In this document: positions 8,044 through 15,935 of the stretch, one piece after another
Layout of the letters: each line of letters opens with the position of its first letter
How positions within the stretch are numbered: the stretch's first letter is position 1
DNA from: Flavobacteriales bacterium
GTDB lineage: Bacteria > Bacteroidota > Bacteroidia > NS11-12g > UBA955
Length of the DNA: 45,478 nucleotides
NCBI GenBank assembly: GCA_002737625.1
Contig: NSIB01000004.1
Location: 1-45,478 of the forward strand
Direction of reading: 5' to 3'
Program-made: the position numbers and the translations under genes
Notes under the pieces: model-generated
What the model saw: only the letters and a program-made list of their open reading frames with translations
Told to the model about the DNA's origin: nothing
The model's database searches: none

Positions 8044-9930
8044 TCATGGCGAGTCACGACCACGATATCGCCATTCTATTGTTTCAATTCCCATTTGCTG
8101 TATATAATTTTTTAGTTTTTTACAGATTTTTTCTTGTGTTTTCGCATTTCGTATTTCTCCGTCTATGATTAATTTTTGATCAATTTTCACCACGGTAAAT
8201 GTGTTTTTATAATAACTCATAGTAAATGTTTCAGCCCGATTGTGATTCGACTGAATCTCCAATTCATGAACAACCAAAAAAGCCATTAACCCAAAAAAAA
8301 CACCCATCAAAGAGAATGAAATCTGGCGGTTCAATTGAGAATTTGACCGATCGTCTATTTTCATTAGCACCATAAAATACCTATCAATAAAGAATACAAG
8401 CATAATTAAACAGAATAACGACCCCATCCCCAACATCAGCGTATTTAACTGCGGCAATGGAAGTTGTTCAAACAATCCTAACAATTGCAAAACTGAATGA
8501 ATTAAGAAATCAAGAAACACAAATAGGCCTTCTGAAACGTACGGAACCCAAACCAACAATAGGCAAATCAATGACAAATAAACCATCAAAGAGAACAGGG
8601 GCAATAAAAACAGGTTGCCCAATAAAAACCATGTTGGGAACGACCCAAACTGAAACAAAATTAAGGGTAAGGTAAACAGTGTTGCGCTCAGCGTTAGGCT
8701 TAAACTCGATATCACAGCATTCAAAGCAGAAGAAGATTGCTCATACAAGGCGATCCATCGCGAATGCAATGAAGCGATTCCCAATACAGCCAAATAACTC
8801 AATTGAAATCCCAATTGCTCAACAATAAATGGATCTGAAATCCACTGTAAATAGGCAGAACCACACAAGACATGGGTTAGTTTTTGTCTGCGATGTACGG
8901 CAAATTTCCCCAACCAAACCCAAGACGCGCCAATCATTGCACGAATTACGGAGGCGGAACTACCACTCAAAAATGCATAAAACCACCCGGCGGCCATCAA
9001 CAAAAACAACGTTTTTATTGATGGCCGCCCCCGATATCCAAACCCTGTTAATATCCAAAGTAGCGCACCCATGATCAACGATACATGCATCCCCGAAACG
9101 GCCAGAACATGAAGCAACCCACCGACCCCAAATTGCTTTTCAATCACTATATCAAGTCCCGACTTATCTCCAATAAGCATAGCATAGGTTAACCCGGCAT
9201 TTGTCTCGTTCAATTTTGAATACAGTACTTTTCGAATCCAAATCAACAATTGATTTTTACAACGATACACTGTAGTAAATAAATCATTCATTGGCTCTTT
9301 CTCCAGAATAATCTCATCCGACTTCCAAGACATATGCCCATGGATACCAAGAGTTCTCATAATTCTGCGCCAATTTGGATCAAACGGAACTTCAGGCTCA
9401 GAATAGGATTGTATTAAATTCGTAGGTACCCAATATTTTCGCAATGCCTGAGGAACACTGATTACTTCAGCAGAATCCGAACGAGCGATTACACAACGTA
9501 AAACAAAAGATTCATCGTAAATTCTACCGAATTCATCTTTCCAGCCCACGCAATAAACTACACCTGCCCCTTTTTTTGTTGGTAGTAAACTATCCCTAAC
9601 TTCTATTAACGCCCAGCCCTTTGATTGCTGAGATTCCCATGGCAACGCTTCTACTGTTTTAACACCAAAAAATAACCACAATGCCACCCCACAATGCAAC
9701 GAAAACAAAGAAATCATCCGAATGAATGGGTTCCACTTTCTGTATTTGGGTTTATACATCCATAAGTAAAGTAGTCCACCAAGACACAGAGCGATCAGCG
9801 ATAGCAGATGGCATTGGGCTCCAAAAACCGATAATTGAGGATTAAAAAAACCCATCCGGTTCCAGACATAGCCGGTAAATAGCCCCAACAGGGGAATAAA
9901 AAAAGGATTGGATCGAATAAACTTCTGCAT
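8044..9930 (-). CDS. comEC: ComEC/Rec2 family competence membrane channel without metallo-beta-lactamase domain
   Basis: The 628-residue protein carries N-terminal membrane segments (about 10-95), an extracytoplasmic DUF4131-like region (about 100-220) and the Competence domain (about 235-500). The latter includes the family hallmark GGLLHVLAVSGMHVSLIMGAL and several further transmembrane helices. ComEC moves single-stranded DNA across the inner membrane in natural transformation. Many ComEC proteins end in a metallo-beta-lactamase-like nuclease domain; here the protein stops soon after the last helix and a short soluble tail, so that domain is absent, as is common in Bacteroidota. The other ComEA-like candidate in the window is the helix-hairpin-helix gene at 17.2 kb. 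The start ATG at 9930 lies 33 nt after the upstream hypothetical gene. Confidence 0.9.
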   Translation of the reverse strand: MQKFIRSNPFFIPLLGLFTGYVWNRMGFFNPQLSVFGAQCHLLSLIALCLGGLLYLWMYKPKYRKWNPFIRMISLFSLHCGVALWLFFGVKTVEALPWESQQSKGWALIEVRDSLLPTKKGAGVVYCVGWKDEFGRIYDESFVLRCVIARSDSAEVISVPQALRKYWVPTNLIQSYSEPEVPFDPNWRRIMRTLGIHGHMSWKSDEIILEKEPMNDLFTTVYRCKNQLLIWIRKVLYSKLNETNAGLTYAMLIGDKSGLDIVIEKQFGVGGLLHVLAVSGMHVSLIMGALLWILTGFGYRGRPSIKTLFLLMAAGWFYAFLSGSSASVIRAMIGASWVWLGKFAVHRRQKLTHVLCGSAYLQWISDPFIVEQLGFQLSYLAVLGIASLHSRWIALYEQSSSALNAVISSLSLTLSATLFTLPLILFQFGSFPTWFLLGNLFLLPLFSLMVYLSLICLLLVWVPYVSEGLFVFLDFLIHSVLQLLGLFEQLPLPQLNTLMLGMGSLFCLIMLVFFIDRYFMVLMKIDDRSNSQLNRQISFSLMGVFFGLMAFLVVHELEIQSNHNRAETFTMSYYKNTFTVVKIDQKLIIDGEIRNAKTQEKICKKLKNYIQQMGIETIEWRYRGRDSP

Positions 9931-9963
9931 TGCTGGCCACCATGGGCGCCGAATGCAGTTGGC

Positions 9964-10620
9964 TTATTGGGTAAAGATTCGCTTAATCATCCGCCACATA
10001 TCACTTGCAGATTCATCACGTCTACGCCATTGTTTTTGTTCATACCAACGATCGTAAACATCCCCCCTCGCCGCCGCATTGGGCGCATCTATAATTTCTT
10101 GGACGAACAAACCCATATTATCCATATCACCCCCAAAAAGGATGTTAGAGAATTCAAACCTCCTACTCATCGGAAATTGACCAATGATTCCGGCTAAAGT
10201 GTGCGCACTCGAACCCCTATCATTAGGCTCAATAACGAGCGCTGGCTTTGGATCAGGCACCGCGACTTGAACTCCTTCAATGACCTCTGTTGCGATTTCC
10301 GCAAAAGGCAATTCGATATTTGCGATTTCCACCTCGGCAACAAATAGATCAATTACAAGGTCAGAAGTAGGCTCAACAATTGTATCACTTGAAGCATCTG
10401 AGGGCAATTCAGAATCCGTTTCAGAATCCGTTTCTTGTAACTCAGGAAACTCCATCGAAAGCAACTCTATATCCACTTCCATATACAATTGCGCTGCCAA
10501 TAATTTCAACCGACCCAACTTATCAATATCCAACAATTGGGTTTGGTCGTTTCGCATTTCATGGTGTATACTTGCTAAGTTATTTAGCACTTCTAAAAGG
10601 GGAGTTTTATTTGCTTCCAT
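9964..10620 (-). CDS. acidic hypothetical protein
   Basis: The track's first M (10632) is a TTG; the ATG at 10620 (MEANKTPLLEVLNN) is the more likely start and gives 218 residues. The N-terminal third is helical (LLEVLNNLASIHHEMRNDQTQL). The middle (about 65-140) is very rich in Glu, Asp, Ser and Val and probably disordered, including a tandem ETDSETDSE. The C-terminal part (about 145-218: FPMSRRFEFSNILFGGDMDNM, then RWYEQKQWRRRDESASDMWRMIKRIF) looks like a conserved helical domain seen at the C-terminus of uncharacterised Bacteroidota proteins, which I recognise only by pattern. Function is unknown. It lies upstream of comEC by 33 nt and is divergent from thymidine kinase. Confidence 0.75.
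   Translation of the reverse strand: MEANKTPLLEVLNNLASIHHEMRNDQTQLLDIDKLGRLKLLAAQLYMEVDIELLSMEFPELQETDSETDSELPSDASSDTIVEPTSDLVIDLFVAEVEIANIELPFAEIATEVIEGVQVAVPDPKPALVIEPNDRGSSAHTLAGIIGQFPMSRRFEFSNILFGGDMDNMGLFVQEIIDAPNAAARGDVYDRWYEQKQWRRRDESASDMWRMIKRIFTQ
10410..10433. repeat. 12-bp tandem duplication (cagaatccgttt x2)
   Basis: Two perfect adjacent copies of cagaatccgttt lie inside the acidic hypothetical gene and encode the doubled ETDS. The repeat is in frame, so slippage would add or remove four residues without a frameshift. Confidence 0.85.
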
Positions 10621-10658
10621 TGATAGCGGCAAGTTACAACAGCCTTTGAAATTTTATC

Positions 10659-11225
10659 ATGAGAGAATTTACACTTATCCACGGTTGCATGTTTGCAGGA
10701 AAAACCACTCAGTTGATTGGTTTGTACAACGAAAGCATGTGTTTATCCGAGGAGAAATTGGCCGTAAAACCTCTGCTCGACAAACGCTATAACGCCACAA
10801 CCATCAATACACACAGCGGAATTCAAATGCTTGCCCATCGCATATCCAAGGCAGAAGAAATCTACCCATTAATCAATGAATTTACCAAAGAAATCTACAT
10901 AGACGAAGTCCAATTTTTTGGTCCATTCATCGTTGAGGTCATTGGTGAATTGATGATGAATCAAATCAAAATTATGGCTGCTGGCCTCGATAAAGACTAT
11001 AAGGCACGCGATTTTGGCCCCATGGCGGCGCTCAAAAAATTGGCCACTCAGAAAATTGAGTTACAAGCAAAATGTTCTGTTTGTAACAATCCCGCCAACC
11101 ACACCTTTAGAAAACCCGGCAATGAGGATTTACTCATGGTTGGACATGAAGACATTTACGAAGCCCGTTGTGAAGAGCATTGGCTGATTGGTATGAAAGA
11201 CCGCATCGAATCCCTTCCCCAATAA
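10659..11225 (+). CDS. tdk: thymidine kinase, TK1-like (type II)
   Basis: The 188-residue enzyme phosphorylates thymidine with ATP in pyrimidine salvage. It shows the P-loop GCMFAGKTTQL (about 9-19), the Walker B-like IYIDEVQFF (near 84) where the Glu/Gln region includes the general base, the lasso region AGLDKDYKARDFGPM, and the structural zinc site CSVCNNPA...CEEHW (two Cys pairs or Cys/His at about 131-172). The length is typical. The ATG at 10659 is preceded by an imperfect box (AGCCTTTG). The gene is divergent from the acidic hypothetical gene, with 38 bases between start codons. NhaA follows after 16 nt, probably in the same transcript. A second, unrelated deoxynucleoside kinase is encoded at 28.5-29.1 kb. 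Confidence 0.93.
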   Translation: MREFTLIHGCMFAGKTTQLIGLYNESMCLSEEKLAVKPLLDKRYNATTINTHSGIQMLAHRISKAEEIYPLINEFTKEIYIDEVQFFGPFIVEVIGELMMNQIKIMAAGLDKDYKARDFGPMAALKKLATQKIELQAKCSVCNNPANHTFRKPGNEDLLMVGHEDIYEARCEEHWLIGMKDRIESLPQ

Positions 11226-11241
11226 CTCCCAAATATCAAAA

Positions 11242-12447
11242 ATGAATCAACCCAACAAACTGAATAACACTTTTCGATTAACGGCCCTATTTAAGGAGTT
11301 TTTTCAAAGTCAGCAATCGGCGGGAATCCTTTTGATTGTTGCCACCATTACATCATTGTTATTGGCGAATTCACCCGTAGCTGAACAATATATATCATTC
11401 TGGAGAACAGAAATCGGTAGCAATTTGTACGGATTTCACTTAAAACATAGCCTTACAGGATGGATCAATGAGGCATTAATGACCGTTTTCTTCCTCCTGG
11501 TTGGACTCGAAATAGAAAGAGAACTTTATATCGGTGAGCTCAGCAGCCGAAAACGAGCCATGTTACCCGTGATGGCCGCCTTGGGGGGAATGATTTTCCC
11601 AGCTTTGGTTTACTTGTTATTCAATTTCAATCACCCCGAATCCATTTCAGGGATTGGGATTCCTACCGCCACCGACATAGCCTTTGCCATTGCAATCATG
11701 GGACTACTAGGCGATAGAGTTCCTCCCGCTTTAAAAGTATTTTTAACCGCCCTCGCCATCATTGACGATCTCGGTGCCATCATTGTGATTGGAATATTTT
11801 ATGGTAACGGATTTTCGGGGTTGTATTTATTACTCACTGCTCTCATTTGTTTCGCCCTGTATTTATTAAATCGAAAGGGAAATGAGAACTTTTGGATTTA
11901 CTTAATCTTGGGACTTTTTCTCTGGTTTTGTATGCTCCACAGTGGTATCCATGCAACATTGGCTGGAGTAATCCTTGCCTTTGCACTCCCCTTCAAATCT
12001 GGAAGCCCTGCAACACTTTCCTATCGCATCGAACACAAAATTCAGTGGCCCGTAACTTATATCATACTGCCTTTATTCGCACTTTCTAATACGGCAATTG
12101 CCATAAAATCCGAGATAACAGGTGCGCTATTTTCGCCCGAAAGTTTAGGAATTTTCTTTGGCTTACTCATCGGAAAACCCATTGGCATTTTCCTTTTCAG
12201 TCTGTTGGCAATTCGATTGGGAATCGCGAGTTTATCATCAAGCATCAACAAAACAATGATCTTTGGCGCAGGCATTTTAGGGGGAATTGGCTTTACGATG
12301 GCAATGTTCGTCGACAACCTAGCCTTTACCAATACCCAGCAAATTGATTTGGGAAAAATCAGCATTTTACTCGCTAGCACTACTGCCGCGATTCTTGGAT
12401 TCCTATGGCTTAACCTCGCCGAAAAAGCAAAGCATCGCGCAGTTTAA
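11242..12447 (+). CDS. nhaA: Na+/H+ antiporter NhaA
   Basis: The 401-residue inner-membrane protein has about twelve transmembrane helices and the NhaA signatures: GWINEALMTVFFLLVGLEIERE (about 73-94), PTATDIAFAIAIMGLLGDRVP (about 147-168) and LAIIDDLGAIIVIGIFY (about 170-187). The last contains the adjacent aspartates that bind Na+ and protons. It exports Na+ (or Li+) in exchange for protons for pH and salt homeostasis. It sits 16 nt after tdk. Its TAA overlaps the stop codon of the convergent membrane-protein gene by 4 bases (12444-12447), so no separate terminator exists between them. Confidence 0.95.
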   Translation: MNQPNKLNNTFRLTALFKEFFQSQQSAGILLIVATITSLLLANSPVAEQYISFWRTEIGSNLYGFHLKHSLTGWINEALMTVFFLLVGLEIERELYIGELSSRKRAMLPVMAALGGMIFPALVYLLFNFNHPESISGIGIPTATDIAFAIAIMGLLGDRVPPALKVFLTALAIIDDLGAIIVIGIFYGNGFSGLYLLLTALICFALYLLNRKGNENFWIYLILGLFLWFCMLHSGIHATLAGVILAFALPFKSGSPATLSYRIEHKIQWPVTYIILPLFALSNTAIAIKSEITGALFSPESLGIFFGLLIGKPIGIFLFSLLAIRLGIASLSSSINKTMIFGAGILGGIGFTMAMFVDNLAFTNTQQIDLGKISILLASTTAAILGFLWLNLAEKAKHRAV

Positions 12448-13310
12448 AGAAGCCATAAAACCAAGGCGATATCAATTAGAATCCGATACCATCGACCATA
12501 TCGGAACACAGTTGGGTAAAAGTACATAAATCCATACAACGCCATCAATAATACAACCCCAAGTTTGTCGCCGTTGAAATCATTAATTGCCACGCCAATG
12601 GTGATAGAAACAACCAAAAGAAGCGCCACAACCGGCAATTTATGAGCACCCCTCATCAACCAAAGATTGGGCAATTTTAGCACGATATCTTTGTCTTTCT
12701 CGAAATACTGCATCAGCAAAATATTTAACAGAAAAACACAAAACCCTTGGATCCAAAACATGAGGGAACCGGACGATGGCAAACCGCCAAAGACTGCAGA
12801 AGCGAATACGAAGGCGATTAAAACTGGACCAAAATAGGCCAATAGAAGTCCGCTGCGCCATTTTACATAACAATACAGAATACCACCAAAGATCAAATAT
12901 CGGAGGCTCCAAAGCAATTCTTTCAAACCGTTCAGGTCGCGTGTTCCAAAACCCAGCAACGGAAAAACCATTGTTAAACCGAGTACAACAAAACTCCCGA
13001 GTAAAATCCAAGCAATCGCCAACGTCCCCTGCCACGATTTAAAGTCAACCCCTGCCCGGTCCCACGTGATAGCATCCCAAATAAAATCCGATGCGTAAAC
13101 GATTAATATCAAACAGGCAACAATCCAATCCCAATCGGGGATATACGTTTCGTTAAACAAATTAAGAATTGTAGCTTTTTGCGTCAACTGCGAGCGAATC
13201 GTCAGAAAAACGAGCGCCACAACTGGAATCCCCAAGGCTTGAGTGCCCAAAAATGGTTTGCCCTCCGATGCACCCCAATTTTTCAAGGCACTACTCAGGC
13301 GGGTGAACAT
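12444..13310 (-). CDS. polytopic membrane protein of unknown function
   Basis: The 288-residue protein is mostly hydrophobic, with roughly eight or nine predicted membrane helices (for example GIPVVALVFLTI, WDWIVACLILIVYASDFIW, LAIAWILLGSFVVLGLTMV, LMFWIQGFCVFLLNILLM, LPVVALLLVVSITIGVAI). There are no charged catalytic motifs that I can assign, and no UbiA-type Asp-rich motif. It starts 2 nt after the Nfu-like gene stop, so it belongs to the mrp-nfu transcript; this ties it by position only to iron-sulfur or redox functions. It converges with nhaA, the two stop codons overlapping. Confidence 0.7.
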   Translation of the reverse strand: MFTRLSSALKNWGASEGKPFLGTQALGIPVVALVFLTIRSQLTQKATILNLFNETYIPDWDWIVACLILIVYASDFIWDAITWDRAGVDFKSWQGTLAIAWILLGSFVVLGLTMVFPLLGFGTRDLNGLKELLWSLRYLIFGGILYCYVKWRSGLLLAYFGPVLIAFVFASAVFGGLPSSGSLMFWIQGFCVFLLNILLMQYFEKDKDIVLKLPNLWLMRGAHKLPVVALLLVVSITIGVAINDFNGDKLGVVLLMALYGFMYFYPTVFRYGRWYRILIDIALVLWLL

Positions 13311-13312
13311 AA

Positions 13313-13549
13313 CTAATTTTTTAACGCAGTAATTTTTCCAATATTCGGAATGGCACGTCTCAAACTTTCTTCAATACCGGCCGTCATAGTCATGTCGCTC
13401 ATGCTGCAAGTACTACAAGCACCTGTCAATCGCAAAACAACATCCAATTCCTGGTTCACCCCAACCAATTCAACATCCCCACCATCAGCATGCAAATACG
13501 GACGCATAGATTCAAGAACCTGTTCTACTTGCTGATTAATTTCACTCAT
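13313..13549 (-). CDS. NifU C-terminal domain (Nfu-type) Fe-S scaffold
   Basis: This small protein (78 residues from ATG 13549) consists of a single Nfu domain: QQVEQVLESMRPYLHADGGDVELV, then LRLTGACSTCSMSDMTMTAGIEESL with the cluster-binding CxxC. Nfu proteins assemble and deliver [4Fe-4S] clusters. The track's start at 13558 is a TTG that belongs to a TACTTTTG promoter box, so it is rejected. The gene lies 17 nt after mrp, which encodes another cluster-carrier type ATPase, and the pair suggests joint Fe-S maturation. Confidence 0.9.
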   Translation of the reverse strand: MSEINQQVEQVLESMRPYLHADGGDVELVGVNQELDVVLRLTGACSTCSMSDMTMTAGIEESLRRAIPNIGKITALKN

Positions 13550-13555
13550 GGTATG

Positions 13556-13563
13556 CAAAAGTA
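13556..13563 (-). promoter_or_regulatory. -7 box TACTTTTG before the Nfu gene
   Basis: The minus strand reads TACTTTTG, an exact TAnnTTTG match ending 6 nt before ATG 13549. It sits in the 17-nt mrp-nfu gap and may be an internal promoter. Confidence 0.45.
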
Positions 13564-13566
13564 ATA

Positions 13567-14616
13567 TTATTTTGTGATTTGCAACATACTCACTTGCTGA
13601 GCCAACGCGCCCGCCACTTGATAGTAGGGTTTTAGTTCGATGGCATCTGATGTTAAATGGCCCTCATCAATCAATTTCATCAATGCTGGATTTAAAGGCA
13701 ATTCTCCCAAAAATGGAACGCCATATTCTTCACTCAGCACTTTACCGCCACCCTCGCCAAAGAGTCTGTATTTCTTATCTGGCGCATCATCCGGCGTGAA
13801 ATAACTCATATTCTCCACCACACCAAGGATTTTTTTGTTGACCGCTTCCATCGAAAACATACCCATCGCCCTACGGGCATCTGTAAGCGCCATCTCCTGC
13901 GGCGTTGTAACGATCACAACCCCTGTTAACGGAACATTTTGCACCAAACTCAATTGAACATCCCCGGTACCTGGCGGCAAATCGATGATCAAATAATCCA
14001 AATCACCCCAATCCGTATCCTGAACAAACTGTTTAAATGCAGAGGAAACCATCGGCCCACGCCAAACAATTGCCTGACCGCGAGCTGTCATCAATCCAAT
14101 ACTCAACAACTTCACGCCCTTCGCCTCCACCGGAATCATGATCTGCTTTTCACCCTTCATGTACATTTCGGGCGATGCTGATATGCCAAACATTGTAGGA
14201 ACACTGGGCCCATAAATATCGGCATCCAACAATCCCACTTTTGCACCCATGCCGCTCAGGGCCAATGCCAAGCTAGCGGACAAAGTACTCTTTCCCACAC
14301 CGCCTTTACCAGAAGCCACGGCAATCACATGCTTTACCCCAGGCAAAGTCTCAGACATTGGAATGCTGCCTCTAACTCGACTTATAGTTGATACTTCCAC
14401 TGCAATTTCCGAATCAACCATCATCCGAATTGCAGTTTTACACGCATTCACCATCATGTCTTTCATCGGACAAGCGGGTGTAGTTAACACAATAGTAAAA
14501 CTGATTTTATCACCAATCACCAAATCCTCAATCATACCCAAGGACACCAAATCTTTTTTGAGATCTGGATCGTCTACATGAGACAGGGCTTTGAGAACTG
14601 ATTCGCGCGTGATCAT
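13567..14616 (-). CDS. mrp: Mrp/ApbC family P-loop ATPase, Fe-S cluster carrier type
   Basis: The 349-residue protein has an N-terminal MIP18/DUF59 domain (about 1-85: VLKALSHVDDPDLKKDLVSLGMI, TPACPMKDMM). A SIMIBI ATPase domain follows with the deviant Walker A GKGGVGKST, GLLDADIYGPS, IIDLPPGTGDVQLS and the TTPQEMALTDARRA segment. Mrp/Nbp35 proteins carry [4Fe-4S] clusters. The usual CxxC after ENMSYF is missing: here ENMSYFTPDDAPDKKYRLFG replaces the ENMSYFxCPxCG pattern. This is a form I recall from other Bacteroidota. The ATG overlaps the upstream gene by 4 bases (ATGA), implying translational coupling, and nfu follows. Confidence 0.92.
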   Translation of the reverse strand: MITRESVLKALSHVDDPDLKKDLVSLGMIEDLVIGDKISFTIVLTTPACPMKDMMVNACKTAIRMMVDSEIAVEVSTISRVRGSIPMSETLPGVKHVIAVASGKGGVGKSTLSASLALALSGMGAKVGLLDADIYGPSVPTMFGISASPEMYMKGEKQIMIPVEAKGVKLLSIGLMTARGQAIVWRGPMVSSAFKQFVQDTDWGDLDYLIIDLPPGTGDVQLSLVQNVPLTGVVIVTTPQEMALTDARRAMGMFSMEAVNKKILGVVENMSYFTPDDAPDKKYRLFGEGGGKVLSEEYGVPFLGELPLNPALMKLIDEGHLTSDAIELKPYYQVAGALAQQVSMLQITK

Positions 14617-14900
14617 TTTCCCCGACCAAACATTCGTTTAAAAAACCGCTGCTCAAATGCCCAAAAGTACTTGAACTGCCCCAAAATAAATCCGTAAAAC
14701 AACAATAGGAGATTATAAAAAGGCAATATCAATATGTAATAGACCAAATCAACCCACCAATCTTCACCCAAGTAAGGCTTAACATACTTCTTTAGATACA
14801 AAACCGTGCATCCCGTTAAGGCAAATACCAACAAGATCACCCAAACCATCCATGCTTTCTGCACGTTCCAACGCGCTTTCAGTCGATTTATAAAACTCAC
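14613..14900 (-). CDS. small membrane protein (DUF6787-like), GTG start
   Basis: The 95-residue protein has two or three membrane helices (AWMVWVILLVFALTGCTVLYL and VDLVYYILILPFYNLLLLFYGFIL) and a basic C-terminus ending in FKYFWAFEQRFFKRMFGRGK. The pattern FGQFKFF near the end of the last helix is reminiscent of the small Bacteroidota family DUF6787 (GQFKYFW here); this is recognition by pattern only. The start is a GTG at 14900, exactly 4 nt after a TAACTTTG box. The nearby ATG on the same strand is out of frame. Its last 4 bases overlap the mrp start, so it is the first gene of the mrp operon. Function is unknown. Confidence 0.72.
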   Translation of the reverse strand: MSFINRLKARWNVQKAWMVWVILLVFALTGCTVLYLKKYVKPYLGEDWWVDLVYYILILPFYNLLLLFYGFILGQFKYFWAFEQRFFKRMFGRGK

Positions 14901-14904
14901 ATCG

Positions 14905-14912
14905 CAAAGTTA
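14905..14912 (-). promoter_or_regulatory. -7 box TAACTTTG of the mrp operon
   Basis: Exact TAnnTTTG match on the minus strand, 4 nt before the GTG at 14900. It identifies a leaderless first gene with a non-ATG start. Confidence 0.5.
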
Positions 14913-15001
14913 CTTGATAATCTCGAGCCAAGAAATTAAGCTTACAGTTAAATGACAATTTTCCACCGCAAAAGATAAATTGCAGACTTCCAACGATAAA
15001 G

Positions 15002-15808
15002 ATGAAATTTGCAGCAATGGATGATATAAACATCAACGATTTAAATTTGGATACCTCTGAATTGTCCCCTTTTGAGCAGGAATCCACCGCGGGGAACATG
15101 GGGAGCAACAACACACAACTTATTTTAGTACCTCTGCCCATTGGCGAACAAAGTTGGCTTTGGATGAACACGCCGCAGTACATTGATTCCATTAAACCCA
15201 TCATGCATTGGGTTGCTGAAGATGCGCGCACATTGAGACGTTTTCTTTCGAGTCTTAAAGTGGGTATACCGCTAAATGATCTCGACATATTTGAACTCAA
15301 TACAAGAACTCCCCAAAAACAATTGGAAGCCTTTTTGAAAGATATACAAAATATCAAATTAATTGGGGTTGCATCCGAGGCGGGGATGCCTTGCATTGCA
15401 GACCCAGGGGCGATGTTGGTGAAAATTGGCCATCAGCGGGGGTGGGATATCAAACCCATTATGGGACCCAATAGTTTGATGCTCGCCTTAGCCGGCAGCG
15501 GACTCAGCGGTCAGACATTTACATTTCATGGATATCCGCCCATCAATGAAAACGAACTCAAACAACTTACCTTACTGTTAAACAACAAGGCCACCGATAA
15601 ACACAGTCATTTGTTCATCGAGACCCCATATCGGACAGACAGATTGTTACAGTTTTTATGTAAAAATCTACCACAAGATATGCTACTCTGCATTGCCAAA
15701 GATCTACACGGACCCTCGGAACATATTTTAACCCAACCCATCAGCGCTTGGAAACGGAAAGTGGAGACCTTGGGCAAAAGCCCCTGCGTATTTATTGTAG
15801 GTAGATAA
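15002..15808 (+). CDS. RsmI-like SAM-dependent methyltransferase (tetrapyrrole methylase fold)
   Basis: The 268-residue protein resembles RsmI, which 2'-O-methylates C1402 of 16S rRNA, but is divergent. The start motif reads LILVPLPIGEQSWLWM instead of YVVATPIGNLxDIT, and the middle has WVAEDARTLRRFLSSL, ASEAGMPCIADPGAMLV and FIETPYRTDRLLQFL, which match RsmI blocks. Bacteroidota often carry such a second, shorter-motif paralogue annotated only as a SAM-dependent methyltransferase; its substrate is not known. Two starts are possible: ATG 15002 or ATG 15017 (MDDININD). The latter has a GAAATTTG box 5 nt upstream. The gene is divergent from the mrp operon by about 100 nt. Confidence 0.82.
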   Translation: MKFAAMDDININDLNLDTSELSPFEQESTAGNMGSNNTQLILVPLPIGEQSWLWMNTPQYIDSIKPIMHWVAEDARTLRRFLSSLKVGIPLNDLDIFELNTRTPQKQLEAFLKDIQNIKLIGVASEAGMPCIADPGAMLVKIGHQRGWDIKPIMGPNSLMLALAGSGLSGQTFTFHGYPPINENELKQLTLLLNNKATDKHSHLFIETPYRTDRLLQFLCKNLPQDMLLCIAKDLHGPSEHILTQPISAWKRKVETLGKSPCVFIVGR

Positions 15809-15901
15809 AATAATACATCCATTTTTTACCAATGATAAGTCCATTTTTACCTATTAGTAAACGGAGAATAACTTCTGAAACAATTATTATAATTACAATG
15901 T

Positions 15902-15909
15902 TACATTTG
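15902..15909 (+). promoter_or_regulatory. -7 box TACATTTG upstream of the oxoamine synthase-like gene
   Basis: Exact TAnnTTTG match, 26 nt before ATG 15936. Unlike several neighbours this gives a short but real 5' leader of about 20 nt. Confidence 0.45.
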
Positions 15910-15935
15910 CATTTATCTATTTGTAGTCAATTAAC

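Noticed and set aside
10641-10648. AGCCTTTG as the tdk -7 box
   Set aside because: The invariant TA is missing, so I did not list it as a promoter.
13550-13558. Track start (TTG) of the Nfu gene
   Set aside because: The TTG is part of the TACTTTTG promoter box; ATG 13549 is used instead.
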